64,000 nucleotides of DNA from JAWLEP01 sp964553045 (GTDB lineage: Bacteria; Fermentibacterota; Fermentibacteria; Fermentibacterales; JCC-6): positions 1 to 64,000 of the forward strand of contig CAZKJG010000012.1 of NCBI GenBank assembly GCA_964553045.1, read 5' to 3'. Within the stretch, counting starts at the first letter, position 1. Each line of letters opens with the position of its first letter. The notes under the pieces were generated by a model, which did not search any database, was not told the origin of the DNA, and saw nothing but the letters and a program-made list of their open reading frames with translations. Shown piece after piece: positions 14,468 through 22,026 of the stretch. The position numbers and the translations under genes are program-made.

Positions 14468-15927
14468 TTTGACTCCACCTCCTCCGGGGGGGTTATCCTT
14501 GCCTCGTAGACCCTCATTCCGGTGGTGAACGCCGCCTGCGCTACGGCGACGAAGGCCCTCTCCTCACCGGTGTCCAGGGCACCCTCCATGACGGCCGCGT
14601 CTCCCTCCGATCGGATCGACAGGGCGAACCTGTCCGCGTTCGGAAGGATGCCTTCGCCGTCTTCGGGGATGTGATCCCTGATCTCGGAGATATCGCCGGA
14701 GACGAAGACGGGGGCGCCGTGGTCTATGCCCAGGGCATCTTCGGCGCCGGGAGTCGAGGACCAGCCCGGAGCATCCTGCAGCGAGTAGCCGTATAGCACG
14801 TAGAGTGCGGACCCGGACACGCCCACCTCCAGGGGCCAGGAGTCCGACCCCGAGGATATGGGGATCGAGTAACCGCTCACGCCTGCCCCCTGAATCCTGT
14901 CAACCTGCTGGTCGCCCATGGCGGCAAAGCCCGAGAGCCTGCCGAGGAAACCCTCCATGGCCTCGGGGTCGTCGAGTCCGATCACGGCCAGCCCGCGCAC
15001 GGACCCGCCGGACAGATCGACGGCTCCCCAGCTGTCCCCGCTGAACATGGATAGCATGTCCTCCATGGAATCGAAGCCCAGCATGTTGAGGCCCTGACTT
15101 GCATCCGGCGGCATCCGGTCTTCGGCCATTTCCGCCACCGCGCCCATATCGGCGGTGGAGCGGACGACTATGTCCACGTCCGGCGGCAGCCCGGGCTCGG
15201 TGCCCGCGGGGCCACGGGCCAGCACATCCAGCGACTGCGCGAACTGGGGCCCCGAGGGCAGGGCAGCAGCCGCGGCCCGGGCTACTCCGCCCTCCTCCTC
15301 CAGGGCGAGAAGCACGGCCTGCAGCTCCGGCTGGCCATGAGTCCTGACGTATACGTAGGCGTCCGACTGCCCGGCGCTCAGAGCGTCCCAGAGCAGGGCG
15401 AAGTCCTCGTCTTCGGCGAGCCGCCGGCCGCCCTCGGCCGCCTCCGCGATCGTCTCCAGCTGCTGGGGCACGTCCGACGCGAGTAGCGCCCACATGCCGT
15501 CGGTCCATTCGGAGAGCCTGACGCCTGACTCTTCGGGGGCCGCTTCCAGGAACGACTCCAGCGCGGCCGGATCGGATACCGGAAGGAACAGGGCCATCGC
15601 AGAAATCTCGCCCTGCGACATGTACCCGGCAAAGCCTATCTCCCCCTGCGGGTCCAGACCGGTAGCCTCTACCCAGTCGTCCCAGCTCAGGGGGTCTATT
15701 CCCAGCGCTGCCCCGGCCATGGCCAACTCGTTCGAGCCCTCCAGGCCGGCCTCGCGAAGGGACTCGAGCGCTTCCGAGAGCCCCAACCCCTCCGGCGAGA
15801 AAGCAAGGTAGAAGTCCAGGCCCGCCGGCATCTCCCCAAGAAGGCCCGGCCGGGCTTTTCCGCCGCAGCCGGATGACAGCAGGGCCAGGGCCAGCAGCGA
15901 AAGCGAAACGGCCGTAAGCATCCTCAT
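14464..15927 (-). CDS. Lipoprotein of unknown function (DUF3352-like pattern)
   Basis: A 487-residue lipoprotein with signal peptide and lipobox LLSSGC. The mature part repeats a pattern of small alpha/beta units: AGLDFYLAFSPEG, ALFLPVSDPAALESFLE, AVDLSGGSVRGLAVIGLDDPEAME, SYSIPISSGSD-like strands and FALSIRSEGDAAVMEGAL. This resembles DUF3352-type proteins found in several phyla, whose role is unknown. ATG 15927 is chosen because AGGAGG lies 6 nt upstream; the ATG at 15990 has no RBS and would bury the signal. Coupled to the downstream nitroreductase gene by GTGA. Confidence 0.6.
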   Translation of the reverse strand: MRMLTAVSLSLLALALLSSGCGGKARPGLLGEMPAGLDFYLAFSPEGLGLSEALESLREAGLEGSNELAMAGAALGIDPLSWDDWVEATGLDPQGEIGFAGYMSQGEISAMALFLPVSDPAALESFLEAAPEESGVRLSEWTDGMWALLASDVPQQLETIAEAAEGGRRLAEDEDFALLWDALSAGQSDAYVYVRTHGQPELQAVLLALEEEGGVARAAAAALPSGPQFAQSLDVLARGPAGTEPGLPPDVDIVVRSTADMGAVAEMAEDRMPPDASQGLNMLGFDSMEDMLSMFSGDSWGAVDLSGGSVRGLAVIGLDDPEAMEGFLGRLSGFAAMGDQQVDRIQGAGVSGYSIPISSGSDSWPLEVGVSGSALYVLYGYSLQDAPGWSSTPGAEDALGIDHGAPVFVSGDISEIRDHIPEDGEGILPNADRFALSIRSEGDAAVMEGALDTGEERAFVAVAQAAFTTGMRVYEARITPPEEVESK

Positions 15928-16034
15928 CCCTCTCCTCCTCTTCCATGGTTTCGGAGCCCCCGGCCGGCCCTCCGCCGGCTCATGGGCCATGCTGACTATG
16001 AAGGGGTGGGGGCGGGATAGGAAGGGCTGACGCG

Positions 16035-16063
16035 AAAAGGGGCTCCGGAAAACCCGGAGCCCC
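16035..16063 (-). terminator. Rho-independent terminator of hsp20
   Basis: Arms CCGGAGCCCC (16054-16063) and GGGGCTCCGG (16039-16048) with a 5-nt loop form a perfect 10-bp stem. On the minus strand a TTTT run follows (16038-16035). It is 20 bp after the hsp20 stop. Confidence 0.85.
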
Positions 16064-16082
16064 TCGCTCTGGGAAGCGCTGG

Positions 16083-16520
16083 CTACTTGATCTCGATCTT
16101 GCGGTGCAGGGCCTTCTCCTCCTTGGGCAGGGTAACCGTGAGAACCCCGTCCTTGAAGTCGGCCCTGGCATCCTCGGACTTCACCTCGGCGGGCAGGCTG
16201 AAGGACCTGGAGAAGGCGCCGTAGCGTACCTCCCTGTGATGGTAGGACTTCTCGGTCTCCTCCTCCTTCTGCTTCTTCTCGCCCTTGATGGTGAGCACGC
16301 CCTTCGCCACCTCGATCTCGATGTCCTTCTTGCTCATGCCGGGAAGCTCGGAGGTGACCTCTATGGAGTCCTCTGTCTCCGATACGTCCACGGCGGGGAA
16401 CCAGTCGAGCTGGTTACGGTAGTCTTCCTCGGTGAGGCCGAGGATCCTCCTCATGTCCTCGCCAAGGAGGTCGAAGGGTGTCAGGTAGCGTCCGCTTCTT
16501 CTTGCCGGGAGCCTTGCCAT
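16083..16520 (-). CDS. Small heat-shock protein, Hsp20/alpha-crystallin family
   Basis: A 145-residue ATP-independent chaperone. The alpha-crystallin domain covers about residues 40-135 (FPAVDVSETEDSIEVTSELPG, VLTIKGEKK, YGAFSRSFSLP, DGVLTVTLPK), and the C-terminal KIEIK replaces the usual IxI tail. The N-terminus (SGRYLTPFDLLGEDMRRIL) matches the loosely conserved oligomerisation arm. Monocistronic, with its own terminator. I saw no CIRCE element upstream, so the heat-shock regulation is unknown. Confidence 0.92.
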   Translation of the reverse strand: MARLPARRSGRYLTPFDLLGEDMRRILGLTEEDYRNQLDWFPAVDVSETEDSIEVTSELPGMSKKDIEIEVAKGVLTIKGEKKQKEEETEKSYHHREVRYGAFSRSFSLPAEVKSEDARADFKDGVLTVTLPKEEKALHRKIEIK

Positions 16521-16873
16521 CTCGTCCTCCTCTCTGCGTTTCTGGCCTTCGGTTCGCCGTTCATTTCAAATTTGAGCAAGACTCTTTCCACCGGCCCGCG
16601 GTAACTGCGAGCATAATTGCCTGCATAGCAGCAAATTACAGAGCAACCTACCTTGGGCCCTCCTCGAACAGTTACGCCTGCGCGTCATAATGACGCAGTT
16701 TGCGAGGGGAGGCTGTCTTGCAGCATGCAGGTTGGGCGGAGGGGCATGCGGGCTTCGTTAGTCGAAAAGTTATGGTCATGGTACTGCTATAAAGACATAC
16801 AGACTGGCAAATCCTGGCAAGGATCATGCTACCTTACGTAACAACATGCATTTGCAGAGAAGGGAGGGAACCA
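16521..16873. other. Divergent intergenic region, hsp20 / nucleotidyltransferase
   Basis: About 350 bp without a convincing gene and noticeably more AT-rich than its surroundings. It holds a perfect palindrome (16682-16696) and a TATAAA (16788-16793) that could be a -10 box for the gene at 16874, though no good -35 is found 16-19 bp before it. Short ORFs here have no RBS or recognisable protein. Confidence 0.5.
16682..16696. promoter_or_regulatory. GCGTCAT-A-ATGACGC palindrome
   Basis: A perfect 15-bp inverted repeat with a one-base centre in the AT-rich divergent region. The form is typical of a dimeric repressor operator. No known regulator consensus is recognised with confidence. Confidence 0.4.
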
Positions 16874-17197
16874 ATGGCTACCACAACGCTGGACGAGCAG
16901 GTAAAGGTTTACCTGGACAAGCTCAGAGAGGCGGGTCTTAGCGTTAGCTTCGCGGTGGTCTACGGTCCCAGCGTGACCGGGGAGGACGACGGGTTCGGTG
17001 ATATAGACACCGTGGTCGTGTCCCCGGACTTCGACAACGGCAGCCGTATGGAGAACCTCGAGAGCCTCTGGGACCAGCTGGAGGGCTGCGAGAGCCCCAT
17101 CGAACCCTACCCCTGCGGCGAGACCGAATGGGCTAACACGCAGGCCAGCCGCATCATCGACAGGGCTCGCCGGGAGGGAATAAGGATAGAGGCCTAG
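16874..17197 (+). CDS. Small stand-alone nucleotidyltransferase-domain protein
   Basis: A 107-residue protein with a minimal nucleotidyltransferase core: FAVVYGPSVTGEDDGFGDID, where Gly-Pro-Ser replaces the common Gly-Ser, and the paired acids are in DID. The third acidic position may be in SPDFD or later. No HEPN partner gene adjoins it. ATG 16874 follows AGGGAGGG by 6 nt. Its size equals MNT-type domains from MNT/HEPN toxin-antitoxin pairs, but as a single gene its role is open. Confidence 0.65.
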   Translation: MATTTLDEQVKVYLDKLREAGLSVSFAVVYGPSVTGEDDGFGDIDTVVVSPDFDNGSRMENLESLWDQLEGCESPIEPYPCGETEWANTQASRIIDRARREGIRIEA

Positions 17198-17217
17198 AGG
17201 GGCCACCCGGGAAAAGT

Positions 17218-17252
17218 GAGCCGGTCTTCGACACGGGGGCCGGCTCTCTCTG
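17218..17252 (+). terminator. Terminator-like hairpin after the nucleotidyltransferase gene
   Basis: GAGCCGG (17218-17224) pairs with CCGGCTC (17240-17246) and a pyrimidine-rich TCTCTG follows. It is 20 bp after the stop codon at 17197. Confidence 0.55.
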
Positions 17253-17265
17253 TGTTCGAGCGGTG

Positions 17266-17289
17266 GGGGCGCTCCGGGGCGAGCGCCCC
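17266..17289. terminator. GC hairpin between convergent genes
   Basis: GGGGCGCTC (17266-17274) and GAGCGCCCC (17281-17289) form a perfect 9-bp stem around CGGGGC. It lies just beyond the stop of the PmbA gene (minus strand), and TCTTCTCC follows on the plus strand. Confidence 0.5.
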
Positions 17290-17311
17290 TCTTCTCCGTA
17301 TAGCGGGAGTG

Positions 17312-18631
17312 TCAGCTCTCCCGGGTCGATACGCTGACGTCATCCAGAAGAACGCAGGGATGCCTGCTGCCGTCGGCCGGGTTGTAGGGGCCGTCCTGCA
17401 CAGCCGTCACCCTGCGAAGCATCTCGTATGCGTTGCCGGCCACCATGCCGTCGCGGACCCGGCCCCTGACCTCTCCGTCCTCCACGTAGAAGCCGGGGTT
17501 CAGGCCCACCGACAGGTCTCCGTTGAGGATGTTGCCGGAGTGGGCGCCCAGCAGTCCGGCGACGATCACGCCCCTGTCCATCATCGCGACCATATCCTCG
17601 AAGGAGGCATCCCCGTATTCGAAGCGCAGATGGCGAAGCGACGGAGTGGGCTGGTAGGCAATGGTCTCGCCTCCCCACATGGATCCGCGGTAGCCGGTGG
17701 CAGTGGGCTCTGTGCCCAGCTTCTCCGCGTAGTCCAGGTTGACGTAGGGTGAGCGGAACACGCCCCGGTCGAACACCTCCAGCTTCCGTGTGGCCACGCC
17801 CTCGTCGTCGAATGCCCGCGCGCCGGTGACGCTCTGGTCATGCGGGTCGTTGTAGATGCTTACCTTCTTCGACAGCACCCGCTCGTCCACGCGCTTCAGC
17901 AGGGGCGAGGTGCCCGTATGGAACGACTTTCCGCTGGCCCCCGCGCCCAGCCTCCAGGTCAGGGCGTATAGGGAGGTGGGCATGAACAGGACCTTCATCC
18001 GTCCGGTGGGTATGTCCACCTGCGGAATGGAGGCCTTGTAGAGTTCCACCTGCCGTCCGATGTGGTCCCAGTCGGGGTCGGAGGGGCCCGGCTTCCGGTA
18101 CTGGGCGTAGATTCCCGTCTCGGTCCCCGGGTAGTGAAGCATGGCGGCTCCACCGTACTCGGACATCCTCTGCGAGACATCGAGGCCGGAGGAGTTGACG
18201 ATTCGAAGGCTGTCGCTTCCGGAGCCGACGCCTACGCTGACCTCGCCCTCCACTTCCAGGCCGTCTATGAACTCGACGATGCTCGCGGACCTTGTCTGCA
18301 GCTCGCCCGGAGTCACCCGGGAGACGCTGTCGTCGTAGGTTTCCAGATCGGCCATCTCGTCCGGGCCGGGAAAGGTGAAGGAGGCCTTCACCTCGCCCTG
18401 CAGGGAAGCCATCGCATTCTCGACCAGGTCCCCCCGGTCCAGCAGGTTCTTGGTGTAGGCGGTACCCAGCATTCCGTCCTTGATTATTCGAAGCGAGTAG
18501 CCCGACTGTATGGAGGTGCCCATCTCCTTGAGCTTGCCGTTGCGCGACGAGGCCGACATGCCCTCCTCGGCCAGGTGGAAGACCTCCGCCTGGTCGGCGA
18601 CCTCCATCGCCTTGTCCAGAAGCTTCTTCAT
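17312..18631 (-). CDS. TldE/PmbA-family protein
   Basis: A 439-residue partner subunit of the TldD/TldE metalloprotease. It shows the family pattern (GYSLRIIKDGMLGTAYTKNL at the N-terminus, ARAFDDEGVATRKLEVFDRG and the C-terminal NGDLSVGLNPGFYVEDGEV) and, as in TldE, no HExxxH motif. The heterodimer degrades unfolded peptides in its inner cavity. I prefer ATG 18631, 7 nt after GGGAGG, to the GTG at 18640. The two genes overlap or touch at 18631-18635, so they are coupled. Confidence 0.85.
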   Translation of the reverse strand: MKKLLDKAMEVADQAEVFHLAEEGMSASSRNGKLKEMGTSIQSGYSLRIIKDGMLGTAYTKNLLDRGDLVENAMASLQGEVKASFTFPGPDEMADLETYDDSVSRVTPGELQTRSASIVEFIDGLEVEGEVSVGVGSGSDSLRIVNSSGLDVSQRMSEYGGAAMLHYPGTETGIYAQYRKPGPSDPDWDHIGRQVELYKASIPQVDIPTGRMKVLFMPTSLYALTWRLGAGASGKSFHTGTSPLLKRVDERVLSKKVSIYNDPHDQSVTGARAFDDEGVATRKLEVFDRGVFRSPYVNLDYAEKLGTEPTATGYRGSMWGGETIAYQPTPSLRHLRFEYGDASFEDMVAMMDRGVIVAGLLGAHSGNILNGDLSVGLNPGFYVEDGEVRGRVRDGMVAGNAYEMLRRVTAVQDGPYNPADGSRHPCVLLDDVSVSTRES

Positions 18632-18632
18632 G

Positions 18633-19997
18633 CTACACACCTCCCACGACCATGTCGGTGATCAGGACGTGGGGCCCGCCCAGAGCCGACTTGATGTTCA
18701 ACTGCCCCTTGCCGCAGCCGCCGCGCTCGGAGAGCTCCATGTCGTCTCCGGCGGCGGCGATGCTCTTCAGGGTGGAGAAAAGGTTGCCCATGATGTTGAT
18801 GTCGCGGATCATGGGTCCCAGTTCCCCGCCCTCGACGATGAAGCCGTACTGGGCTCCGAAGGTGAAGTTCTCGCCGCTGGTCTGGCCCCCTTTGCCGTCC
18901 ACGAGGTACAGGCCGTCGCCCAGCTCGGAGAGCAGCTCGTCGAAGCTCTTCTCCCCGGGAGCCACGTATATGGTCCCCATCCTTACGATCGGCGCGAAGC
19001 GATGGTCCTCGGCCACACAGTGGCCGGTGATGGGCTCGTCCATGGCCGCGGCCGTCCTGCGGGAGTGGAGCCTTCCCTTGAGGACCCCCTTCTCCATCAG
19101 GGATACCGGCCTGACACGGACCCCCTCGTCATCGTACCTGTAGTAGCCCAGCTGCCCCTTGGGAGTGCTGTCGGCCACTATGTTCACATGATCTGAGCCC
19201 AGCTTGGCCCCCAGAGACATCTTCTCTTTCAGGCTCTCGTTGTCTTCCACCAGGTCGGCCTCGCTGAAGTGGCCGAACGCCTCGTGGGTGAAAACGCCGG
19301 TGAGCAGGGGGCTGAGTATCACGTTGTACCTGCCGCCCTTCACCGGCTCGGCGTCGAGAAGGCTCTCGGCCAGCTTCGCGCGCTCCACGAACATCTCGCC
19401 GCGGTTCAGCAGGCGGTTCCAGCCGTCGCTGCCGCCGGCGGAGATGCGGATGTTCTGCAGCAGGCCCTCCCGCTGCGCTATCGCTTCGCCGCCCATTCCG
19501 GTGGTGAGCAGCTCCTCGTTTATGGCGCTGCCCTCCGAGCTGACGTAGTACTTGTCGCGGTAGATCTCGCGGTAGCGGATGTTGGTGGTGGCCACCTCCG
19601 CCCGCTCGAGCATAAGGTCGTTGTACTTCCGCACCAGCGCTATCTTGTCCTCCATGGGGACCTCCCTGGGGTCCCCGTCCAGCTCCAGCGGCACAGTGTC
19701 CTCCACCACAGGGGCGTCGGCAAGCTCGGTCTCCTTGCCGCCGCTCTCCACTATGACCTCGGCGGCCTCCAGCGCCAGCTTGAGGCCCCGGGGCACGTCT
19801 TCGCGGGAGGTCACCTTCGCCGTCGCGAAGCCCCCGTCCTTGAGTACGCGGACCACGAAACCGTCGGTGGTGCTGGCGCCCACCTCCTTGAGGTCCTTTC
19901 CGGCGAAGGAGATCTCCGTCTCCCTCTTTACCTCGTAGCGGATGTCGGCGAAGTCGGCCGGAACATCCGAGATGAGGCTTCTCAGATCCTGCAGCAT
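18633..19997 (-). CDS. tldD: TldD-family metalloprotease
   Basis: A 454-residue catalytic subunit of TldD/TldE. The zinc motif is THEAFGHFSEAD (His-Glu-x3-His). The third ligand, a Cys in the family, is likely in the C-terminal GGCGKGQLNIKSALGG. N-terminal half: ADIRYEVKRETEISF and GFVVRVLKDGGFATA. RBS GGGGAGG precedes ATG 19997. First gene of the pair with PmbA/TldE. In E. coli the complex matures microcin B17 and degrades CcdA; in other lineages it is a general peptidase. Confidence 0.88.
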   Translation of the reverse strand: MLQDLRSLISDVPADFADIRYEVKRETEISFAGKDLKEVGASTTDGFVVRVLKDGGFATAKVTSREDVPRGLKLALEAAEVIVESGGKETELADAPVVEDTVPLELDGDPREVPMEDKIALVRKYNDLMLERAEVATTNIRYREIYRDKYYVSSEGSAINEELLTTGMGGEAIAQREGLLQNIRISAGGSDGWNRLLNRGEMFVERAKLAESLLDAEPVKGGRYNVILSPLLTGVFTHEAFGHFSEADLVEDNESLKEKMSLGAKLGSDHVNIVADSTPKGQLGYYRYDDEGVRVRPVSLMEKGVLKGRLHSRRTAAAMDEPITGHCVAEDHRFAPIVRMGTIYVAPGEKSFDELLSELGDGLYLVDGKGGQTSGENFTFGAQYGFIVEGGELGPMIRDINIMGNLFSTLKSIAAAGDDMELSERGGCGKGQLNIKSALGGPHVLITDMVVGGV

Positions 19998-20097
19998 CTT
20001 CCTCCCCTTCTTCGCTCAAAAAAGTTTGGCTGTTCAGAAATCATATTGGCATGCTCTGCCCACCGCAACCCCGGGGCTGCCCACATCCGGCCGAAGC

Positions 20098-20304
20098 TCA
20101 TGTTTTCCGGGCATATGCGGCCTTCACCCAGCGCCAGTTCAGCAGCAGGTGCAGAAGCCCCAGCACCACAAGGGAGTATCCGCCTGCTGGATGCCAGTTG
20201 CTGAAGAACCGGTAGTTGCCGGGCCTCAGGATGGCGGTCAGCAGCTGAAACAGCAGCAGAAGCAGCATCAGCGGATTGACGAGCTTCAAGAGTAGGTTTC
20301 TCAT
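20098..20304 (-). CDS. Small two-helix membrane protein, DUF4405-like
   Basis: A 68-residue protein with two transmembrane helices: LMLLLLLFQLLTAIL and GYSLVVLGLLHLLLNW. His residues in NWHPAGG and LLHLLLNW sit at the membrane face in the way of DUF4405/cytochrome b561-like half modules, so heme binding or homodimer formation is possible. The ATG at 20304 follows AGGAACTCCC; the longer ORF upstream has no RBS. Not otherwise recognised. Confidence 0.55.
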   Translation of the reverse strand: MRNLLLKLVNPLMLLLLLFQLLTAILRPGNYRFFSNWHPAGGYSLVVLGLLHLLLNWRWVKAAYARKT

Positions 20305-20439
20305 GGGAGTTCCTGCCTTTCTCGGGCGGCCTGCAGCCTTGTCGGGGTTGACGGCGCGCTCCTGCGGGTCTTTATTGATACTGCCAACCGAGCCTGCCCG
20401 CAATCAACGGCTTCACCAACACTGTGATGGAAAGGCATC

Positions 20440-20901
20440 ATGGCCAGCAAATCCCAGAACATGGACATGTCCATATCGCGCACAGTCGAGGAGCTCCGGA
20501 CCAAAATCGGCATGAAGGGGCTGGCCGAGTTCCTGCACGAGAGCCTCAAGCCCTTCGACGATCCGGTGGAGGAGATCCTGGACGGGTTGGAGTACTCGCT
20601 GTCTGAGGAGCCGGGCAAAGGGGGCTTCGTCCTCCTGGCCACCGAGGACGGAGAGCCCGTCGGCTCGGTGGTGATGCTGCGCACCGGCATGAAGGGCTAC
20701 ATCCCAGAGAACGTGCTCCTCTACGTGGCGGTCCGTCCGGACATGAGGGGCCGCGGTGTGGGCGGGCGGATAATCAGGCGCGCCCTGGAAGAGGCCGAAG
20801 GCGACGTGAAGCTCCACGTGGAGTACGACAACCCGGCCAAGAGGCTCTACGAGCGAATAGGCTTCACCTCGAAGTACGCCGAGATGAGGTACGAGAAGTG
20901 A
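20440..20901 (+). CDS. GNAT-family N-acetyltransferase
   Basis: A 153-residue acetyltransferase. Motif A is VAVRPDMRGRGVGGRIIRRAL, abbreviated here to its CoA-pyrophosphate loop RGRGVG; YDNPAKRLYERIGF is the conserved C-terminal segment. The downstream racemase-like gene starts at the stop (GTGA overlap), so both are produced together and may act on the same amino-acid-like substrate. Substrate not predictable. Confidence 0.85.
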   Translation: MASKSQNMDMSISRTVEELRTKIGMKGLAEFLHESLKPFDDPVEEILDGLEYSLSEEPGKGGFVLLATEDGEPVGSVVMLRTGMKGYIPENVLLYVAVRPDMRGRGVGGRIIRRALEEAEGDVKLHVEYDNPAKRLYERIGFTSKYAEMRYEK

Positions 20902-21980
20902 ACACCGTGGTGATCAACCCGCAGGCCCTCAGGCAGAACTTCCAGACCGTGAAGAACTGGGTCGAGCGGCACGGGGCCACACTGACCGTGGTGACAAAGG
21001 CCCTGTGCGGTCAGTTGGACGCCGTTCGAATACTCAAGGAGGCGGGCGTGCAGTCCATCGCCGACTCCCGCCTCGAGAACCTCAAGCGGGTAACCGAAAC
21101 CGGCATGGAGATGGAGCGCTGGTTCCTGCGGCCGCCGCATACCAGGGAGCTTCCCGAGGTCATAGCCTGCAGCGACGTATCCCTCAACACGGAGCTGAAG
21201 ACCGTGAAGTCCCTCAACGACGAGGCCGAGAAGCAGGACAAGGTGCACAAGGTCATCCTGATGATAGAGCTTGGCGACCTGCGGGAGGGCATACTGCCGG
21301 GGTCGCTTGTGAAGATGTACAGAGACGTCTTCGTCCTGCCCAACATCGAGGTGCTGGGCATCGGCTCCAACCTGGGCTGCCTATCCGGCACGGTGCCCTC
21401 CAACGACCAGCTGATGCAGCTGGTTCTATACAAGGAGCTGCTGGAGCTGAAGTTCGAGCGGGAGCTGCCCCTGATCTCCGCCGGCTCCAGCGCCACGCTC
21501 CCCTTCCTCCTCGAGGGCCAGGTGCCCGCGCAGATCAACCACTTCCGGGTCGGGGAGGCGATTCTGCTTGGCACGGACCTGATCAACGGCGGCATAATGC
21601 GCGGCCTGCGGGACGACGGCTTTCTGCTGGAAGCCGAGGTCGTGGAGATCAAGGAGAAGAGCCTCATACCCACCGGCGAGACCCTGGAGGGGCTGACGCC
21701 CTTCAACTCCGACGAGGAGGCCGACCACGCCCCCGGTCAGAGGGGCTACCGGGCCCTGGTAACCGTGGGCGAGCTGGACACCGAGGTGGCCTCCCTGCGC
21801 CCGGTGAACTCCGACTACAGGCTGGCGGGCGCCAGCAGCGACCTGACAGTGCTGAACGTGGGCGAAGGCGGGACGGTTCTGAAGATAGGCGATACCATAA
21901 CCTTCAGAATGGGGTACTCCGGCCTGGTGCGTCTCATGAACAACCAGTACACCAGCAAGAGGATAGTGCCCGAGGAATGA
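20898..21980 (+). CDS. PLP-dependent ornithine/alanine racemase-like enzyme
   Basis: A 360-residue fold-type III PLP enzyme. The Schiff-base Lys is in LTVVTKALCGQ and the phosphate-binding segment in PLISAGSSATLPFLL. INHFRVGEAILLGTD and LGIGSNLGCLSG match the ornithine racemase (Orr)/YhfX group better than classical alanine racemase, which is also present at 56881-58053. GTG start at 20898, coupled to the GNAT gene. Ornithine racemases feed D-ornithine into Stickland-type fermentation; this is only one possibility. Confidence 0.75.
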   Translation: MNTVVINPQALRQNFQTVKNWVERHGATLTVVTKALCGQLDAVRILKEAGVQSIADSRLENLKRVTETGMEMERWFLRPPHTRELPEVIACSDVSLNTELKTVKSLNDEAEKQDKVHKVILMIELGDLREGILPGSLVKMYRDVFVLPNIEVLGIGSNLGCLSGTVPSNDQLMQLVLYKELLELKFERELPLISAGSSATLPFLLEGQVPAQINHFRVGEAILLGTDLINGGIMRGLRDDGFLLEAEVVEIKEKSLIPTGETLEGLTPFNSDEEADHAPGQRGYRALVTVGELDTEVASLRPVNSDYRLAGASSDLTVLNVGEGGTVLKIGDTITFRMGYSGLVRLMNNQYTSKRIVPEE

Positions 21981-21998
21981 TGCACCACATCTGTGGCG

Positions 21999-22026
21999 GG
22001 CCCGAAGCCCGGTTCGGGGTCGGGCC
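21999..22026. terminator. Hairpin between convergent genes
   Basis: GGCCCGA (21999-22005) pairs with TCGGGCC (22020-22026) around a 14-nt loop. It has no T run. It lies between two convergent stop codons, so it probably serves both transcripts. Confidence 0.4.

Noticed and set aside
16521..16640. CIRCE or sigma32-type heat-shock element upstream of hsp20
   Set aside because: No TTAGCACTC repeat pair is present, and the nearest CTTG-like box has no CCCCAT partner at the right distance.
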